A DNA stretch of 64,000 nucleotides from Neorhizobium vignae. GTDB lineage: Bacteria; Pseudomonadota; Alphaproteobacteria; Rhizobiales; Rhizobiaceae. Each line of letters opens with the position of its first letter. The stretch's first letter is position 1. The notes beneath the pieces are model-generated. The model made no database searches, was not told the DNA's origin, and saw nothing but the letters and a program-made list of their open reading frames with translations. Positions 33,507 to 43,218 of the stretch are shown here, piece after piece. A program made the position numbers and the translations under genes. The stretch lies in the NCBI RefSeq assembly GCF_000732195.1, contig NZ_JNNU01000011.1, positions 62,001 through 126,000 on the forward strand, read 5' to 3'.

Positions 33507-35156
33507 ATGCAGGCAGACTACGTCATCATCGGTTCCGGCTCGGCGGGCTCGGCCATGGCCTACCGCCTGTCGGAGGACGGCAAACATTCGGTGATCGTCA
33601 TCGAGGCGGGGGGCACGGATTTCGGGCCGTTCATCCAGATGCCGGGGGCTCTCGCCTGGCCGATGAGCATGAAGCGTTACAACTGGGGTTATCTTTCCGA
33701 ACCGGAGCCGAACCTCAACAACCGCCGCATCACCGCGCCGCGCGGAAAGGTGATCGGCGGGTCGTCGTCGATCAACGGGCTCGTTTATGTCCGGGGGCAT
33801 GCGGAAGACTACAATCGCTGGGAGGAACTCGGCGCGCAGGGCTGGGCCTATGCGGACGTGCTGCCCTATTTCAAGCGCATGGAACATTCCCATGGCGGCG
33901 AGGAAGGCTGGCGCGGCACGGACGGGCCGTTGCATGTCAAGCGCGGGCCGATGACCAACCCGCTCTTCCATGCCTTCATCCAGGCGGGCTCCCAGGCCGG
34001 TTTCGAGATGACCGAGGACTATAATGGCTCGAAGCAGGAAGGTTTCGGGCTGATGGAACAGACGATCCATAACGGCCGCCGCTGGTCCGCCGCCAACGCC
34101 TATCTGAAGCCGGCGCTGAAGCGCAAGAATGTCCAATTGATCTATGGGCTGGCCCAGAAAGTGGTCATCGAGAAGGGTCGGGCCATCGGCGTGGAGATCG
34201 AAAGGCGGGGCTTTACCGAGACCATTATGGCCAACCGCGAGGTGATCGTCTCCGCCTCCTCCTTCAACTCGCCGAAACTGCTGATGCTGTCCGGCATCGG
34301 GCCGGCGCAGCATCTGAAGGAAATGGGCATCGAGGTGAAGGCCGACCGGCCGGGCGTCGGCGAAAACCTGCAGGACCATATGGAATTCTATTTCCAGCAC
34401 GTCTCGACCAAGCCGGTATCGCTCTATTCCTGGCTGCCGTGGTTCTGGCAGGGCGTGGTGGGGGCACAATGGCTGCTCTCGAAGGGCGGGCTTGGCGCCT
34501 CCAACCAGTTCGAGGCCTGCGCCTTCCTGCGCTCCAGTGCCGGGCTCAGCCAACCGGATATCCAGTATCATTTCCTGCCGGTGGCGATTTCCTATGACGG
34601 CCGCGCGGCCGCAAAAAGCCATGGTTTCCAGGTGCATGTCGGCTACAACCTGTCGAAATCGCGCGGACGCGTGACGCTGCGCTCGGCCGATCCCAAGGCC
34701 GATCCTGTGATCCGCTTCAACTACATGAGCCATCCGGAGGACTGGGAGAAGTTCCGCCACTGCGTGCGGCTGACCCGGGAAATCTTTTCCCAAAAGGCCT
34801 TTGATCAGTATCGCGGCCCGGAAATCCAGCCAGGCGAACAGGTCGAAACCGACGACCAGATCGACGCCTTCCTGCGCGAGCATCTGGAAAGCTCCTATCA
34901 CCCCTGCGGCACCTGCCGCATGGGCCGCGCCGACGATCCGCTCGCAGTGGTCGATCCGGAATGCCGAGTGATCGGCGTCGAGGGCCTGCGCGTTGCGGAC
35001 TCGTCGATCTTCCCGCATGTGACCTACGGCAACCTCAACGGCCCCTCGATCATGACCGGCGAGAAGGCGGCCGACCATATTCTCGGCAGGACGCCCCTGC
35101 CCCGCAGCAATCAGGAGCCCTGGGTCAATCCGCGGGCGATGGTGAGTGATCGATGA
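33507..35156 (+). CDS. betA: Choline dehydrogenase BetA
   Basis: A 549-residue FAD-dependent GMC oxidoreductase oxidising choline to betaine aldehyde, membrane-associated in relatives. The FAD motif is [21 protein letters not shown] signatures are [20 protein letters not shown] and [18 protein letters not shown]; the catalytic His is in [12 protein letters not shown] and the Asn in [10 protein letters not shown]. With betC and betB it completes the route from choline sulfate to glycine betaine. It is separated from betB by the antisense toxin-antitoxin pair and probably has its own promoter. Confidence 0.97.
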   Translation: MQADYVIIGSGSAGSAMAYRLSEDGKHSVIVIEAGGTDFGPFIQMPGALAWPMSMKRYNWGYLSEPEPNLNNRRITAPRGKVIGGSSSINGLVYVRGHAEDYNRWEELGAQGWAYADVLPYFKRMEHSHGGEEGWRGTDGPLHVKRGPMTNPLFHAFIQAGSQAGFEMTEDYNGSKQEGFGLMEQTIHNGRRWSAANAYLKPALKRKNVQLIYGLAQKVVIEKGRAIGVEIERRGFTETIMANREVIVSASSFNSPKLLMLSGIGPAQHLKEMGIEVKADRPGVGENLQDHMEFYFQHVSTKPVSLYSWLPWFWQGVVGAQWLLSKGGLGASNQFEACAFLRSSAGLSQPDIQYHFLPVAISYDGRAAAKSHGFQVHVGYNLSKSRGRVTLRSADPKADPVIRFNYMSHPEDWEKFRHCVRLTREIFSQKAFDQYRGPEIQPGEQVETDDQIDAFLREHLESSYHPCGTCRMGRADDPLAVVDPECRVIGVEGLRVADSSIFPHVTYGNLNGPSIMTGEKAADHILGRTPLPRSNQEPWVNPRAMVSDR

Positions 35157-35182
35157 TCACCCTTGCCTGAATTACAAGACGC

Positions 35183-35653
35183 CTACAAAAACCCGATCCA
35201 TCTGCCGGCAATCACCGCGCTGATCCACAGCACGACCGAGAGGACGGCGGAAATCCGAAGTGCAGTCGTCGGCTTACCGCCGGAGAGCACCGCCCGCCAG
35301 CCGGAACCGAAATGAACCACGGCAACGTTCAGAACGCCGAGCGCCACCAAGCCGAACTTGGCGAGGAAAGCCGGGTTGCGGGCATATTCCAGCGGCCGGA
35401 CCGAGAACAGGCAGAGGCCGGTGAGGATGGCGAGGAGGACGCCGGCGCCGGCCAGGCGCGACAGGAAGGGCGCGATCGTGGCAAGCGGGACGGCCGGGGC
35501 CAGGCCCAGCAGCCGGAGATCGAGTGCCAGGATCGCGCCGAACAGCATGCCGATGCCGAGGATATGCGCGGCGTTGACCAGGAGATAAAGCGTCGAAGAA
35601 GCGATCAACGCCCGCGCGAGCGGCGTTTCAGCAGCCATGGCCAGAAATTCCAT
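35183..35653 (-). CDS. Small membrane protein, DUF2214/DUF6644-like
   Basis: A 156-residue protein with four predicted membrane helices: 19-45 (LYLLVNAAHILGIGMLFGAIL), about 60-85, about 95-115 and about 132-153. The first helix carries a His (NAAHILG) and the third loop another (VVHFGSG), as in families that may bind haem, but this is not established. It starts 7 bp after the DUF6152 gene and is co-transcribed. GAGGCGGGC precedes the ATG. Confidence 0.75.
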   Translation of the reverse strand: MEFLAMAAETPLARALIASSTLYLLVNAAHILGIGMLFGAILALDLRLLGLAPAVPLATIAPFLSRLAGAGVLLAILTGLCLFSVRPLEYARNPAFLAKFGLVALGVLNVAVVHFGSGWRAVLSGGKPTTALRISAVLSVVLWISAVIAGRWIGFL

Positions 35654-35660
35654 GCCCGCC

Positions 35661-36044
35661 TCAATTGGTCTTGATGCGTTCCGGATAGATGTCGAAGGTC
35701 TTGCCGGAGACCACGATCCGGACCGCCTTCAGGCGTTTTTCGCTGCGGTCTTCGGAGCGGTTGCCGGTGGCGGTGATCGGGTCGCCGACCTTGGCCTGTC
35801 CTTCGACGAATCCGGAGCGCTGGGTCTGGTTGGGATTGCCGAGCTCGACGCGCCAGACGCCGTCTTCGGCTCGGACTTCGAGCGTCGGATGCGGCGGCGC
35901 GAACGAAATCGACTGGATCGTACCCTTGAGGTCTATCTGGTCGGCTTGCGCCCAGGACCAGCCGTGATGGGCAATGGCAGTGCCGGCGAGCGACGCGGCG
36001 ATCGTGGTGCCGGCTAGAATGCGGGCGATCGAAAGGCGGGGCAT
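35661..36044 (-). CDS. DUF6152 family periplasmic protein
   Basis: A 127-residue secreted protein. A signal peptide (residues 1-25, ending GTAIA) is followed by HHGWSWAQADQIDLKGTIQSISFAPPHPTLEV, the characteristic DUF6152 opening with a His pair and a 'PP/NPH' strand. A small OB-like barrel is expected. In many genomes it neighbours small membrane proteins of the same kind as the next gene. Function unknown. GGAGAGCC precedes the ATG. Confidence 0.85.
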   Translation of the reverse strand: MPRLSIARILAGTTIAASLAGTAIAHHGWSWAQADQIDLKGTIQSISFAPPHPTLEVRAEDGVWRVELGNPNQTQRSGFVEGQAKVGDPITATGNRSEDRSEKRLKAVRIVVSGKTFDIYPERIKTN

Positions 36045-36146
36045 GGCGGCTCTCCTCTGTTCCGGATCATATGCCGGAGATGTAGGCCGTCTCCGAAGAT
36101 GACCAGAGGTCTCACCGTTTCTTGAACGTCGGCTGACGATCGAACG

Positions 36147-37508
36147 TCAGTTGGTCGCCATCAGCGCCACGGCCCTGTCGACGATCAGGCGGTTGAGGGC
36201 GCGGTAGTCGCCGTCGAAATGGTGGCCGCCTTCGCGGGCGAGAACCTGGGTGCCACGGATCTCCCGGACTGCCGGGCAGGCGCTGTCGTCTTCCTTCAGT
36301 CCGTAGATGCACTGGATCTTGGACGGCTCGACCTCGCGAAGATCGTCGACCGGATCGCCGTATTTGCCGAGACCTGCAAAACCGAGCCAGCCGGTCACGT
36401 CGATCTCGAAATCCGCCTGATGCGACAGCGCCAGAAGCGAGACGAGCGAGATCGCCTGCTTGTCGGCCTCCGGCAGCAGCCGGTAGGTGGCCGGCAGGAC
36501 ATTGGCGCCGAAGGAATATCCGATCAGCAGGACGTTATCGACGTTCCAGCGTTTGCGGTAGGAACCGATGATATGGGAGAGATCGGCGGCGGTCTGTTCC
36601 GGGGTTCGCTCGCTCCAGAAATAGCGCAATGCATCGACGCCGACGACCGGGATGCCCTCTTCCTTCAGATAGGCGCCGAGCTGCTGGTCGATATCGCGCC
36701 AGCCGCCGTCGCCGGAATAGATGATCGCCATCATATTGTGCTTCGGCGTCGCATGGATCGGCACGATCGGCAGATTGAGCGGCGAAGCGGACTGCGCGAG
36801 CCGTCGGACCGTGGCCGAGGTATTCTCCAGCAGTGCCACATCGGCGCCCCCAGCCGTTTCCCGGTACTCGATCGCGGGATGGGTGTTTTTCAGATTTTCC
36901 GTGTGGACGCGGCCTGCCGCATCGGCCTCTGGAGTGAAGACGACGCGGACGGGATTGGGGAGATCGCCTTCTGTCAGGCCGTAGACCGTACCGCCTGGGA
37001 CCGGCGTCTTCGGCGCCGGGGTGCAGAGAATGGTCGATAGCGGGATGGCGGTCTGCGGGTCGATGGCAAGCGTCTCGGCAATCGTCGAATCCGGCGTCTG
37101 CGCGACAATGGCCAGCGCCAGCGTACCGCCGTCGCCAATGCCGGCCACGATCGGCGGGTGATAGGTGGCGATATCAGCCGAACGATGCAGCTGGCGCGTC
37201 ACATCTTCGATATCGGAAACGAGATAGAGGCAGTCGTCCCGCTCCTCCTCGAGCGCCGCATAATAATCGCGAATATCCACGCCGACCACCAGGGCGCCGT
37301 CCCTGATCAGCGCGTCGGAGGTCCGCTCCTCGCGGTCAGACCACCCCTCTCCGCCCGAAATCAGCACGACGACACCGGTCGCCTTGCCTTCGGGAAAGGA
37401 AATGCGATCGGTCGGCAAGCTTTTGGACTTGAGGCCCGGGTCGGAGACGATATTGACGATGGCAGCGACGAAGGTGATGCCTGCAACAATGATCGGCAGA
37501 ATTTTCAT
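36147..37508 (-). CDS. acvB: AcvB/VirJ family periplasmic lysyl-phosphatidylglycerol hydrolase
   Basis: A 453-residue protein. An N-terminal signal or anchor (ILPIIVAGITFVAAIVNI) precedes two related alpha/beta halves. The C-terminal VirJ domain has the nucleophile elbow LLIGYSFGANVLPATY, the strand MMAIIYSGDGGWRDID and a terminal His (EGGHHFDGDY). Agrobacterium AcvB is needed for virulence and acid tolerance and hydrolyses lysyl-phosphatidylglycerol made by LpiA. Its ATG overlaps the lpiA stop (ATGA), confirming the operon. The longer upstream frame to 37613 is rejected because it overlaps lpiA. Confidence 0.93.
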   Translation of the reverse strand: MKILPIIVAGITFVAAIVNIVSDPGLKSKSLPTDRISFPEGKATGVVVLISGGEGWSDREERTSDALIRDGALVVGVDIRDYYAALEEERDDCLYLVSDIEDVTRQLHRSADIATYHPPIVAGIGDGGTLALAIVAQTPDSTIAETLAIDPQTAIPLSTILCTPAPKTPVPGGTVYGLTEGDLPNPVRVVFTPEADAAGRVHTENLKNTHPAIEYRETAGGADVALLENTSATVRRLAQSASPLNLPIVPIHATPKHNMMAIIYSGDGGWRDIDQQLGAYLKEEGIPVVGVDALRYFWSERTPEQTAADLSHIIGSYRKRWNVDNVLLIGYSFGANVLPATYRLLPEADKQAISLVSLLALSHQADFEIDVTGWLGFAGLGKYGDPVDDLREVEPSKIQCIYGLKEDDSACPAVREIRGTQVLAREGGHHFDGDYRALNRLIVDRAVALMATN

Positions 37509-38824
37509 CTGCGAAGGATGCCCTTCAGCCCGCCGCCGATCAGCATGGTAACGTCGACCAGTGAAACGACCGGCAGGCCACGGCCAGAGACTGCGATGTA
37601 GCGCGGCTGCCATTCCGGATCGAACTTGTCCTTGAACAACCTCACGCCGCGGAAATTGTAGAAACGCTCGCCATTCTGGAAGATGCGCTCGCCCACGTGG
37701 TTCCAGAGCGGCGCCCTGCTATGGGTCGAAAGGCCGGCAAGCGGAGCCATGCCGAGGTTGAGGGTGCGAAAGCCTGCAGCCCTCAAATGCTCCATGATCC
37801 GCACGAACAGCAAGACCATCATGCCCTGATGAGCATTCGGCAGGTGGCGCATTAGGTCGATGCAGGCGTCCCCTGCGGAGCCGGTGGAAAGGACGTTCGC
37901 GAAGGCAACGATCCTGCCATCGATGCGGATGACGCCGACCGGGCCGGCCGCCACGTATTGAGGCTGGAAGGTTCCGAGCGAAAAGCCTTTTTCCGTCGCA
38001 TTCTGGGCCGTCAGCCAGGTCCGGGAGACGGCCCGGAGTTCGTCGAGAACTGCGGGCACGTCATTCGCCTCGATCATCGAAAACTCAAGACCATCGCGAA
38101 CCGCGCGGTTGACGGCGCGCCGAAGCCTGATCCGGGTGCCACCCTTGAGGTCGAACTTCGTCAGGTCGACCACCGCCTGTTCGCCGAGCTTGTAGGGCTT
38201 CAATCCGGATTCGACGGTGAGCGGCAGGAAATCCGGGGAGACCTGATAGAAAACGGCGCGGCAGCCCGACTTGCGGGCATGTTCCATGAATTTCAGCGTC
38301 AGGCCTGCCCAGGCACTGCCGGGGCCGATGGGATCGAACAGGGCCACCCAGGAACGGCCCTGCTGGGCGTACATGATGAACGCGTTGCCGCAATCGGAAA
38401 AAAGCAGCTTCTTGTCGCCGAGGCGGACGAGACCGGCGCTCGCATTCGGCTGGGTGGCGAGAATTTCGAGGGCGCGGTTCATTTCGTCGCTCGCCGGCGG
38501 CTTGCGGCAGCGCCGCGGGCGCCGCAGCCGGGTGGTGGCAAGCGTACCGACCAGGAGCGTCAGCGCCAGGCCGGTCGGTGCGTGGATATCGCTGTTCGAC
38601 AGAAGCAGGCTCCAGCCGAGCCTCACCAGATTTTCCTCGAGGAAAACACTTACGCCAAGCGCAATCACGAAAAGAAAGAAACCGAAAGACAGGAGAATGC
38701 TCGTATCGGGAGTCAGGCGGTCAATCAGCACCCTCCCCATAGAGATGGCCGATTGTGCCGACTGTTTTGCGGGCGAGCCGGTGACCGGCTCGGAGGGTTC
38801 TTCGAGGTGGGCAATGTCTGCCAT
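37505..38824 (-). CDS. lpiA: Short-form LpiA, lysyl-phosphatidylglycerol synthase domain
   Basis: A 439-residue protein with the C-terminal GNAT-like DUF2156 domain of LpiA/MprF (about 115-435), which transfers lysine from Lys-tRNA to phosphatidylglycerol. Visible segments are RSWVALFDPIGPGSAWAGL, DLTKFDLKGGTRIRLRRAVN, YVAAGPVGVIRIDGRIVAFAN and RGVRLFKDKFDPEWQPRYI. Full-length LpiA is about 850 residues with a large flippase region; here only two membrane helices (about 38-60 and 84-101) remain. The gene is otherwise intact and coupled to acvB. Either a genuine short form or an old N-terminal loss. Confidence 0.85.
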   Translation of the reverse strand: MADIAHLEEPSEPVTGSPAKQSAQSAISMGRVLIDRLTPDTSILLSFGFFLFVIALGVSVFLEENLVRLGWSLLLSNSDIHAPTGLALTLLVGTLATTRLRRPRRCRKPPASDEMNRALEILATQPNASAGLVRLGDKKLLFSDCGNAFIMYAQQGRSWVALFDPIGPGSAWAGLTLKFMEHARKSGCRAVFYQVSPDFLPLTVESGLKPYKLGEQAVVDLTKFDLKGGTRIRLRRAVNRAVRDGLEFSMIEANDVPAVLDELRAVSRTWLTAQNATEKGFSLGTFQPQYVAAGPVGVIRIDGRIVAFANVLSTGSAGDACIDLMRHLPNAHQGMMVLLFVRIMEHLRAAGFRTLNLGMAPLAGLSTHSRAPLWNHVGERIFQNGERFYNFRGVRLFKDKFDPEWQPRYIAVSGRGLPVVSLVDVTMLIGGGLKGILRR

Positions 38825-38912
38825 AGGTTATCCGTCGCGGAAATAAGCGTTAGGCCTGCATTTCGTCAGAGCTTGCGCCCATAAGGTTCTTACCTGTTCT
38901 GCGTCAATCAAC

Positions 38913-38930
38913 AATTGACACATATCAATT
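38913..38930. promoter_or_regulatory. AATTGA-TCAATT dyad upstream of lpiA
   Basis: AATTGA and TCAATT flank six bases, about 90 bp upstream of the lpiA start. lpiA is acid-inducible in rhizobia, but this dyad is not tied to a known regulator and may only be part of an AT-rich promoter. Confidence 0.35.
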
Positions 38931-39056
38931 TTGGAAAACTTTCCGTGATTAAGGTAAAAACGTCACGCAACAACGGCGCGTGCACTGCGATTTCGGCGGC
39001 ACCATATATGCCGCAGCGTGTACGGACGACCCACATCATCTCGAGGCTGCAAAAAG

Positions 39057-40094
39057 CTACTTGCGGAAAACCTTCCAGCGTGTCGGACGGAAGCGTGTTT
39101 CGCTGCCAAGCTCGATCGGCGCATGCAGCGGCACCTCCACCTCGACGTGGTACGGCGCGTGGCCGTCATTGGCGATGTCGATCTCGGCGATGCGCGTGCC
39201 GGCGAGGCGGCGGCAGGCGGTGACCTTGCCGAACAGCGCATCCGGCGCATCGACAAGCGTCACGTCCTCCGGCCGGAAGAACAGTTCCCCTGCCCCGTCG
39301 CCCGCCTCTGCGATGCCGATCGGCTGGCCCTGGAAGAGCATGGTGCCGTCTCTTACCTCGACCGGGAGCTGCGAGGACTCGCCGATGAAGGAGAAGACGA
39401 AGGGGGATCCCGGCCGGTCGTAGACGTCGTCAGCCGAGCCGACCTGCTCGATTTTACCCTGGCTCATGACCACGACGCGGTCGGCGAGTTCCAGCGCCTC
39501 TTCCTGGTCATGGGTGACGAAGACTGTGGTGTGGCCGGTGCGGTCGTGGAATTCCCGCAGCCAGCGGCGCAGTTCCTTACGGACTTTGGCGTCTAGCGCG
39601 CCAAAAGGTTCGTCGAGCAGCAGGATGCGCGGCTCGATCGCCATGGCGCGGGCAAGTGCGACGCGCTGGCGCTGGCCGCCGGACAGCTGGTTCGGATAAC
39701 GCTTCTCGAGCCCGCTGAGCTGGACCATGTCAAGGAGTTCGGAGACGCGGCGGCGGATTTCCGTCTTCGGCGGGCGGCTGGCGGCCGGCCGGACCTTGAG
39801 GCCGAAGCCGATATTTTCGGCGACCGTCATATGCCGGAACAGCGCATAATGCTGGAAGACGAACCCGACATTGCGCTCCTGCACCGAATGATGCGACGCG
39901 TCCTGATCGCCGAAGAAGATCTTGCCCGATGTCGGGAAATCAAGGCCGGCGATGAGGCGCAAGAGCGTCGTCTTGCCGGAGCCCGAGGGACCGAGCAGCG
40001 CGATCAGCTCGCCGGACGCGATCTTCAGCGACACGTCGTTCAGAGCCGGGAAACGATCGAATTCCTTGCGGATATTGTTGATGGTGACTTCCAT
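39057..40094 (-). CDS. cysA: Sulfate/thiosulfate ABC transporter ATP-binding protein CysA
   Basis: A 345-residue ATPase. Walker A is [13 protein letters not shown], the Q-loop region FVFQHYALF, the signature [17 protein letters not shown], Walker [14 protein letters not shown], and the H-loop [10 protein letters not shown]. The C-terminal TOBE-like domain (about 235-345) is that of CysA. It powers sulfate uptake through CysT/CysW. It is the last gene of the minus-strand operon sbp-cysT-cysW-cysA, 15 bp after cysW. Confidence 0.95.
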   Translation of the reverse strand: MEVTINNIRKEFDRFPALNDVSLKIASGELIALLGPSGSGKTTLLRLIAGLDFPTSGKIFFGDQDASHHSVQERNVGFVFQHYALFRHMTVAENIGFGLKVRPAASRPPKTEIRRRVSELLDMVQLSGLEKRYPNQLSGGQRQRVALARAMAIEPRILLLDEPFGALDAKVRKELRRWLREFHDRTGHTTVFVTHDQEEALELADRVVVMSQGKIEQVGSADDVYDRPGSPFVFSFIGESSQLPVEVRDGTMLFQGQPIGIAEAGDGAGELFFRPEDVTLVDAPDALFGKVTACRRLAGTRIAEIDIANDGHAPYHVEVEVPLHAPIELGSETRFRPTRWKVFRK

Positions 40095-40109
40095 CTGGTC
40101 CTTGACCTT

Positions 40110-40988
40110 TCAATGCCTGCCGCCGGCAGCGCCGGCACCGAACCGAAGTTCGAGAAGAGTTTTCAATGCAAGGGTGACGAGCGCCAGCAAGGCCAGCAGC
40201 GAAGCCACCGCGAAGGCCGCGACGAAGTTATACTCATTATAGAGTATCTCCACATGCAGCGGCATGGTGTTGGTGAGGCCGCGGATATGGCCCGAGACCA
40301 CCGAGACGGCGCCGAACTCGCCCATGGCGCGGGCGTTGCAGAGGAGCACGCCGTAGAGCAGACCCCATTTGATGTTCGGCAGCGTCACGTACAAGAAGGT
40401 CTGCCAGCCGGATGCGCCGAGCGACAGGGCCGCCTCCTCGTCGCCGGTGCCCTGGTCCTCCATCAGCGGGATCAGCTCGCGCGCGACGAAGGGAAAGGTG
40501 ACGAAGACGGTGGCAAGCACGATGCCCGGCACGGCAAACAGAATGGTGATGCCTTGGCTTTTGAGGATCGGGCCAAGCAGGCTGTTGGAGCCGAAGAGCA
40601 GCACGTAGACCAGGCCGGAAATGACCGGCGAGATCGAGAACGGCAGATCGATCAGGGTGATCAAAAAGGACTTGCCCTTGAACTCGAACTTGGCGATCGC
40701 CCAGGAGGCGCAGAGACCAAAGACGAGGTTGAGCGGAACGGAAATCGCAGCCACCAGAAGTGTCAGCCGGATCGCGGCTGCCGCGTCGGGCTCGATCAGC
40801 GCCTCGTAATATTCCGACCAGCCTTTGCGAAACGCTTCCACAAAGACGGAAACCAGCGGCAGGAGCAGGAAGAAGGCGAGGAAAACCAGCGCCAGCCCGA
40901 TCAGCAGGATCTTTGCGAGTGGCCGCTCGTCGGCAGGATTGCGGAAGGCCGGCGGTTTGCCGAGAGCGGTGCGGGTGTCTTCAGACAT
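40110..40988 (-). CDS. cysW: Sulfate ABC transporter permease CysW
   Basis: A 292-residue inner-membrane permease with six helices. The EAA loop is DEEAALSLGASGWQTFLYVTLPNI. The IDLPFSISPVISGLVYVLLFG and NARAMGEFGAVSVVSGHI segments are typical of CysW. Its start overlaps the cysT stop by 8 bp. It works as a heterodimer with CysT. Confidence 0.95.
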   Translation of the reverse strand: MSEDTRTALGKPPAFRNPADERPLAKILLIGLALVFLAFFLLLPLVSVFVEAFRKGWSEYYEALIEPDAAAAIRLTLLVAAISVPLNLVFGLCASWAIAKFEFKGKSFLITLIDLPFSISPVISGLVYVLLFGSNSLLGPILKSQGITILFAVPGIVLATVFVTFPFVARELIPLMEDQGTGDEEAALSLGASGWQTFLYVTLPNIKWGLLYGVLLCNARAMGEFGAVSVVSGHIRGLTNTMPLHVEILYNEYNFVAAFAVASLLALLALVTLALKTLLELRFGAGAAGGRH

Positions 40989-41838
40989 TGCCGTATCTCC
41001 TTCGGTTCCAGGCCTGGATGAGGTTGATGATGAAGAGCATCACGAAGGAGATGATCAGCATGATGGTGGCGATCGCCGTCGCGCCCGCATAGTTGAACTC
41101 CTCCAGTCGGATGACGATGAGGAGCGGGGCGATCTCCGAAACGTAGGGAATATTGCCGGCAATGAAGATGACCGAGCCGTATTCGCCGACGCCTCTGGCG
41201 AAGGCGAGCGCAAAACCTGTCAGGATCGCCGGCGTCAGTCCCGGCAGGATCACCTTCGAAATCGTCTGGAAGCGATTGGCGCCGAGCGTGGCTGCGGCTT
41301 CCTCCACCTCGCGGTCCAGTTCCTCCATCACCGGCTGCACGGTGCGCACCACGAAGGGAAGGCCGATGAAGACCAGCGCGACGACGATGCCGAGCGGCGT
41401 GAAGGCGATGCGGAACGGCATGAACAGCGAACCGACCCAGCCGTTCGGTGCATAAAGCGCCGCAAGCGCGATGCCGGCGACCGCCGTCGGCAGCGCGAAC
41501 GGCAGGTCAACGATCGCATCGATCAGCCGGCGGCCGGGGAAATTGTAGCGCGTCAGCACCCAGGCGACGACGGTGCCGAAGACGACGTTGACCAGCGCGG
41601 CCACGAAGGCCGTGCCGAAGGATATATAAAGTGCATCCAGCGTGCGCCGGTCGGTCAGAACAGCGAAGAACCCGCTCCAGCCAAGCCCGGCGGTACGCCA
41701 AAGCAGGCCGGCAACGGGGATCAGAATAATTATCGACAGGTAGGCGAGCGAAAAGCCGAGCGTCAACCCGAAACCCGGGATGATGCTCGGCCGTTTCAGT
41801 CGCCACTTTGCCGGTGAGGCAGTGGCGTTATGGATCAT
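40981..41838 (-). CDS. cysT: Sulfate ABC transporter permease CysT (CysU)
   Basis: A 285-residue permease. The EAA loop is EVEEAAATLGANRFQTISKVILPGL; DLPFALPTAVAGIALAALY and FARGVGEYGSVIFIAGNIP are the CysT-type conserved segments. The start ATG at 41838 lies 14 bp after the sbp stop; upstream in-frame ATGs overlap sbp. Confidence 0.95.
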   Translation of the reverse strand: MIHNATASPAKWRLKRPSIIPGFGLTLGFSLAYLSIIILIPVAGLLWRTAGLGWSGFFAVLTDRRTLDALYISFGTAFVAALVNVVFGTVVAWVLTRYNFPGRRLIDAIVDLPFALPTAVAGIALAALYAPNGWVGSLFMPFRIAFTPLGIVVALVFIGLPFVVRTVQPVMEELDREVEEAAATLGANRFQTISKVILPGLTPAILTGFALAFARGVGEYGSVIFIAGNIPYVSEIAPLLIVIRLEEFNYAGATAIATIMLIISFVMLFIINLIQAWNRRRYGNV

Positions 41839-41851
41839 TGAATATTCCGAC

Positions 41852-42898
41852 TTACTTCCCGGGCTTGTAGATCTGGTCGAAAATGCCGCCGTCACCGAAA
41901 TGGTCGGGCTGCGCCTTCTTCCAACCGCCGAAGATCGGATCGTCGATGGTGACGAGCTTGATGTTCGGCAGCGCCTTCAACAATTCCGGCTTTACCACAT
42001 CGGGCTTCGAAGGACGATAGAAGTGCTTCGCCGCGATGTTCTGGCCTTCATCGGAGTAGAGATACTGCAGGTAGGCTTCCGCCTGCTTGCGGGTACCCTT
42101 GGAGTCGACGGTCGCGTCAACCACCGCGACCGGCGGCTCGGCGAGGATCGAAATCGGCGGAACGACGATCTCGAAGGCATCCTTGCCGAATTCCGCGCCG
42201 GCGAGATAGGCCTCGTTTTCCCAGGCCAGCAGCACGTCGCCGATCTGGCGCTGCGCGAAGGTGACCGTCGAGCCCCGGGCGCCGGTGTCGAGGACGGGAG
42301 CGCGCTTGTAAAGCTCGCCGACGTAAGCCTTGATCTTGGCCTGATCGCCTTTGTATTCCTCGTTCGCCCAGGCCCAGGCGGCAAGATAGTTCCAGCGGGC
42401 GCCGCCCGAGGTCTTCGGGTTCGGCGTGACGATCGCAACGTCGCCCTTCACCAGGTCGCCCCAGTTCTTGATCCCCTTCGGATTGCCCTTGCGGACGAGA
42501 AAGACGATCGTCGACGTGTAGGGCGATGCGTGGTTCGGCAGACGGTCGCGCCAGCCGGCCTTGATCTTGCCGGACTTCTCGATCGCGTTGATATCGCTTT
42601 CGAGCGCCAGCGTCACGACATCGGCCTCAAGACCGTCGATGACGGAACGGGCCTGCGCGCCGGAACCGCCATGCGACTGGCGGATCGTCACATCGTCGCC
42701 GCCCTGCGCCTTCCAGTATTTGGCGAAGGCGACGTTGAAATCCTTGTAGAGCTCGCGGGTCGGATCGTAGGAAACGTTGAGAAGCTGGCTATCGGCAAAA
42801 GCCGGTGCAACGATCCCGGCCGTCAGGGACAGACCGAGTGCGACGGCGCCCAAACGCGTGCCCAGTCGGCGACCCAATCCCGGGGCAAATTTGAACAT
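41852..42898 (-). CDS. sbp: Periplasmic sulfate-binding protein
   Basis: A 348-residue protein with a signal peptide cleaved after PAFA (about residue 35). It carries the sulfate-binding signature [13 protein letters not shown] and the opening [17 protein letters not shown], typical of Sbp/CysP. It delivers sulfate or thiosulfate to CysTWA. GGAGGGAACC precedes the ATG. First gene of the transporter operon. Sbp and CysP cannot be told apart with certainty here. Confidence 0.93.
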   Translation of the reverse strand: MFKFAPGLGRRLGTRLGAVALGLSLTAGIVAPAFADSQLLNVSYDPTRELYKDFNVAFAKYWKAQGGDDVTIRQSHGGSGAQARSVIDGLEADVVTLALESDINAIEKSGKIKAGWRDRLPNHASPYTSTIVFLVRKGNPKGIKNWGDLVKGDVAIVTPNPKTSGGARWNYLAAWAWANEEYKGDQAKIKAYVGELYKRAPVLDTGARGSTVTFAQRQIGDVLLAWENEAYLAGAEFGKDAFEIVVPPISILAEPPVAVVDATVDSKGTRKQAEAYLQYLYSDEGQNIAAKHFYRPSKPDVVKPELLKALPNIKLVTIDDPIFGGWKKAQPDHFGDGGIFDQIYKPGK

Positions 42899-42925
42899 GA
42901 GGTTCCCTCCTGTGGTTCTGCCAAA

Positions 42926-42953
42926 ACTCTATCGGTTGGGTCGTCTTAGTCAA
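42926..42953 (-). promoter_or_regulatory. Putative promoter of the sulfate transport operon
   Basis: On the minus strand TTGACT (42953-42948) and TAGAGT (42931-42926) are 16 bp apart, 28 bp upstream of the sbp start. The remaining part of the 320-base interval up to 43218 shows no gene and only promoter-like sequence ahead of the divergent hydrolase. Confidence 0.5.
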
Positions 42954-43218
42954 TCGAGGGCGAGAAGAAGGCAAAACTGTTTCCCTTTGAGGGTCTGCGA
43001 CGACAAAGAAACCATTAACCCTCACAACATGGACAGAACGCCCGCGTCGGCAAACGGGCGGTTTGCAAAATCACAATCCGGCCATAATCGGGATTTTGGG
43101 GGCGCGGGCGCGAGTATTTTCACGAAGCGTCCGACAGGATGTCGCAAATATCAACTGACATTCAACGCGAATCCCGCTCAGTGGTCACACGCAATCAATA
43201 TCAGGCCAGAGATCGCCA

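Noticed and set aside
33210-35078. 622-codon minus-strand open frame covering betA
   Set aside because: Only its last 81 codons are real (the RelE-like toxin starting at 33455). The rest is antisense to betA.
36147-37613. Longer start for acvB at 37613
   Set aside because: It would overlap lpiA by over 100 bases and place a non-signal segment before the clear N-terminal hydrophobic signal; the ATG at 37508 overlaps the lpiA stop neatly.
38997-39015. Hairpin GCGGCA/TGCCGC as a cysA terminator
   Set aside because: It lies after cysA, but no T-tract follows on the minus strand, so evidence is too weak to list.
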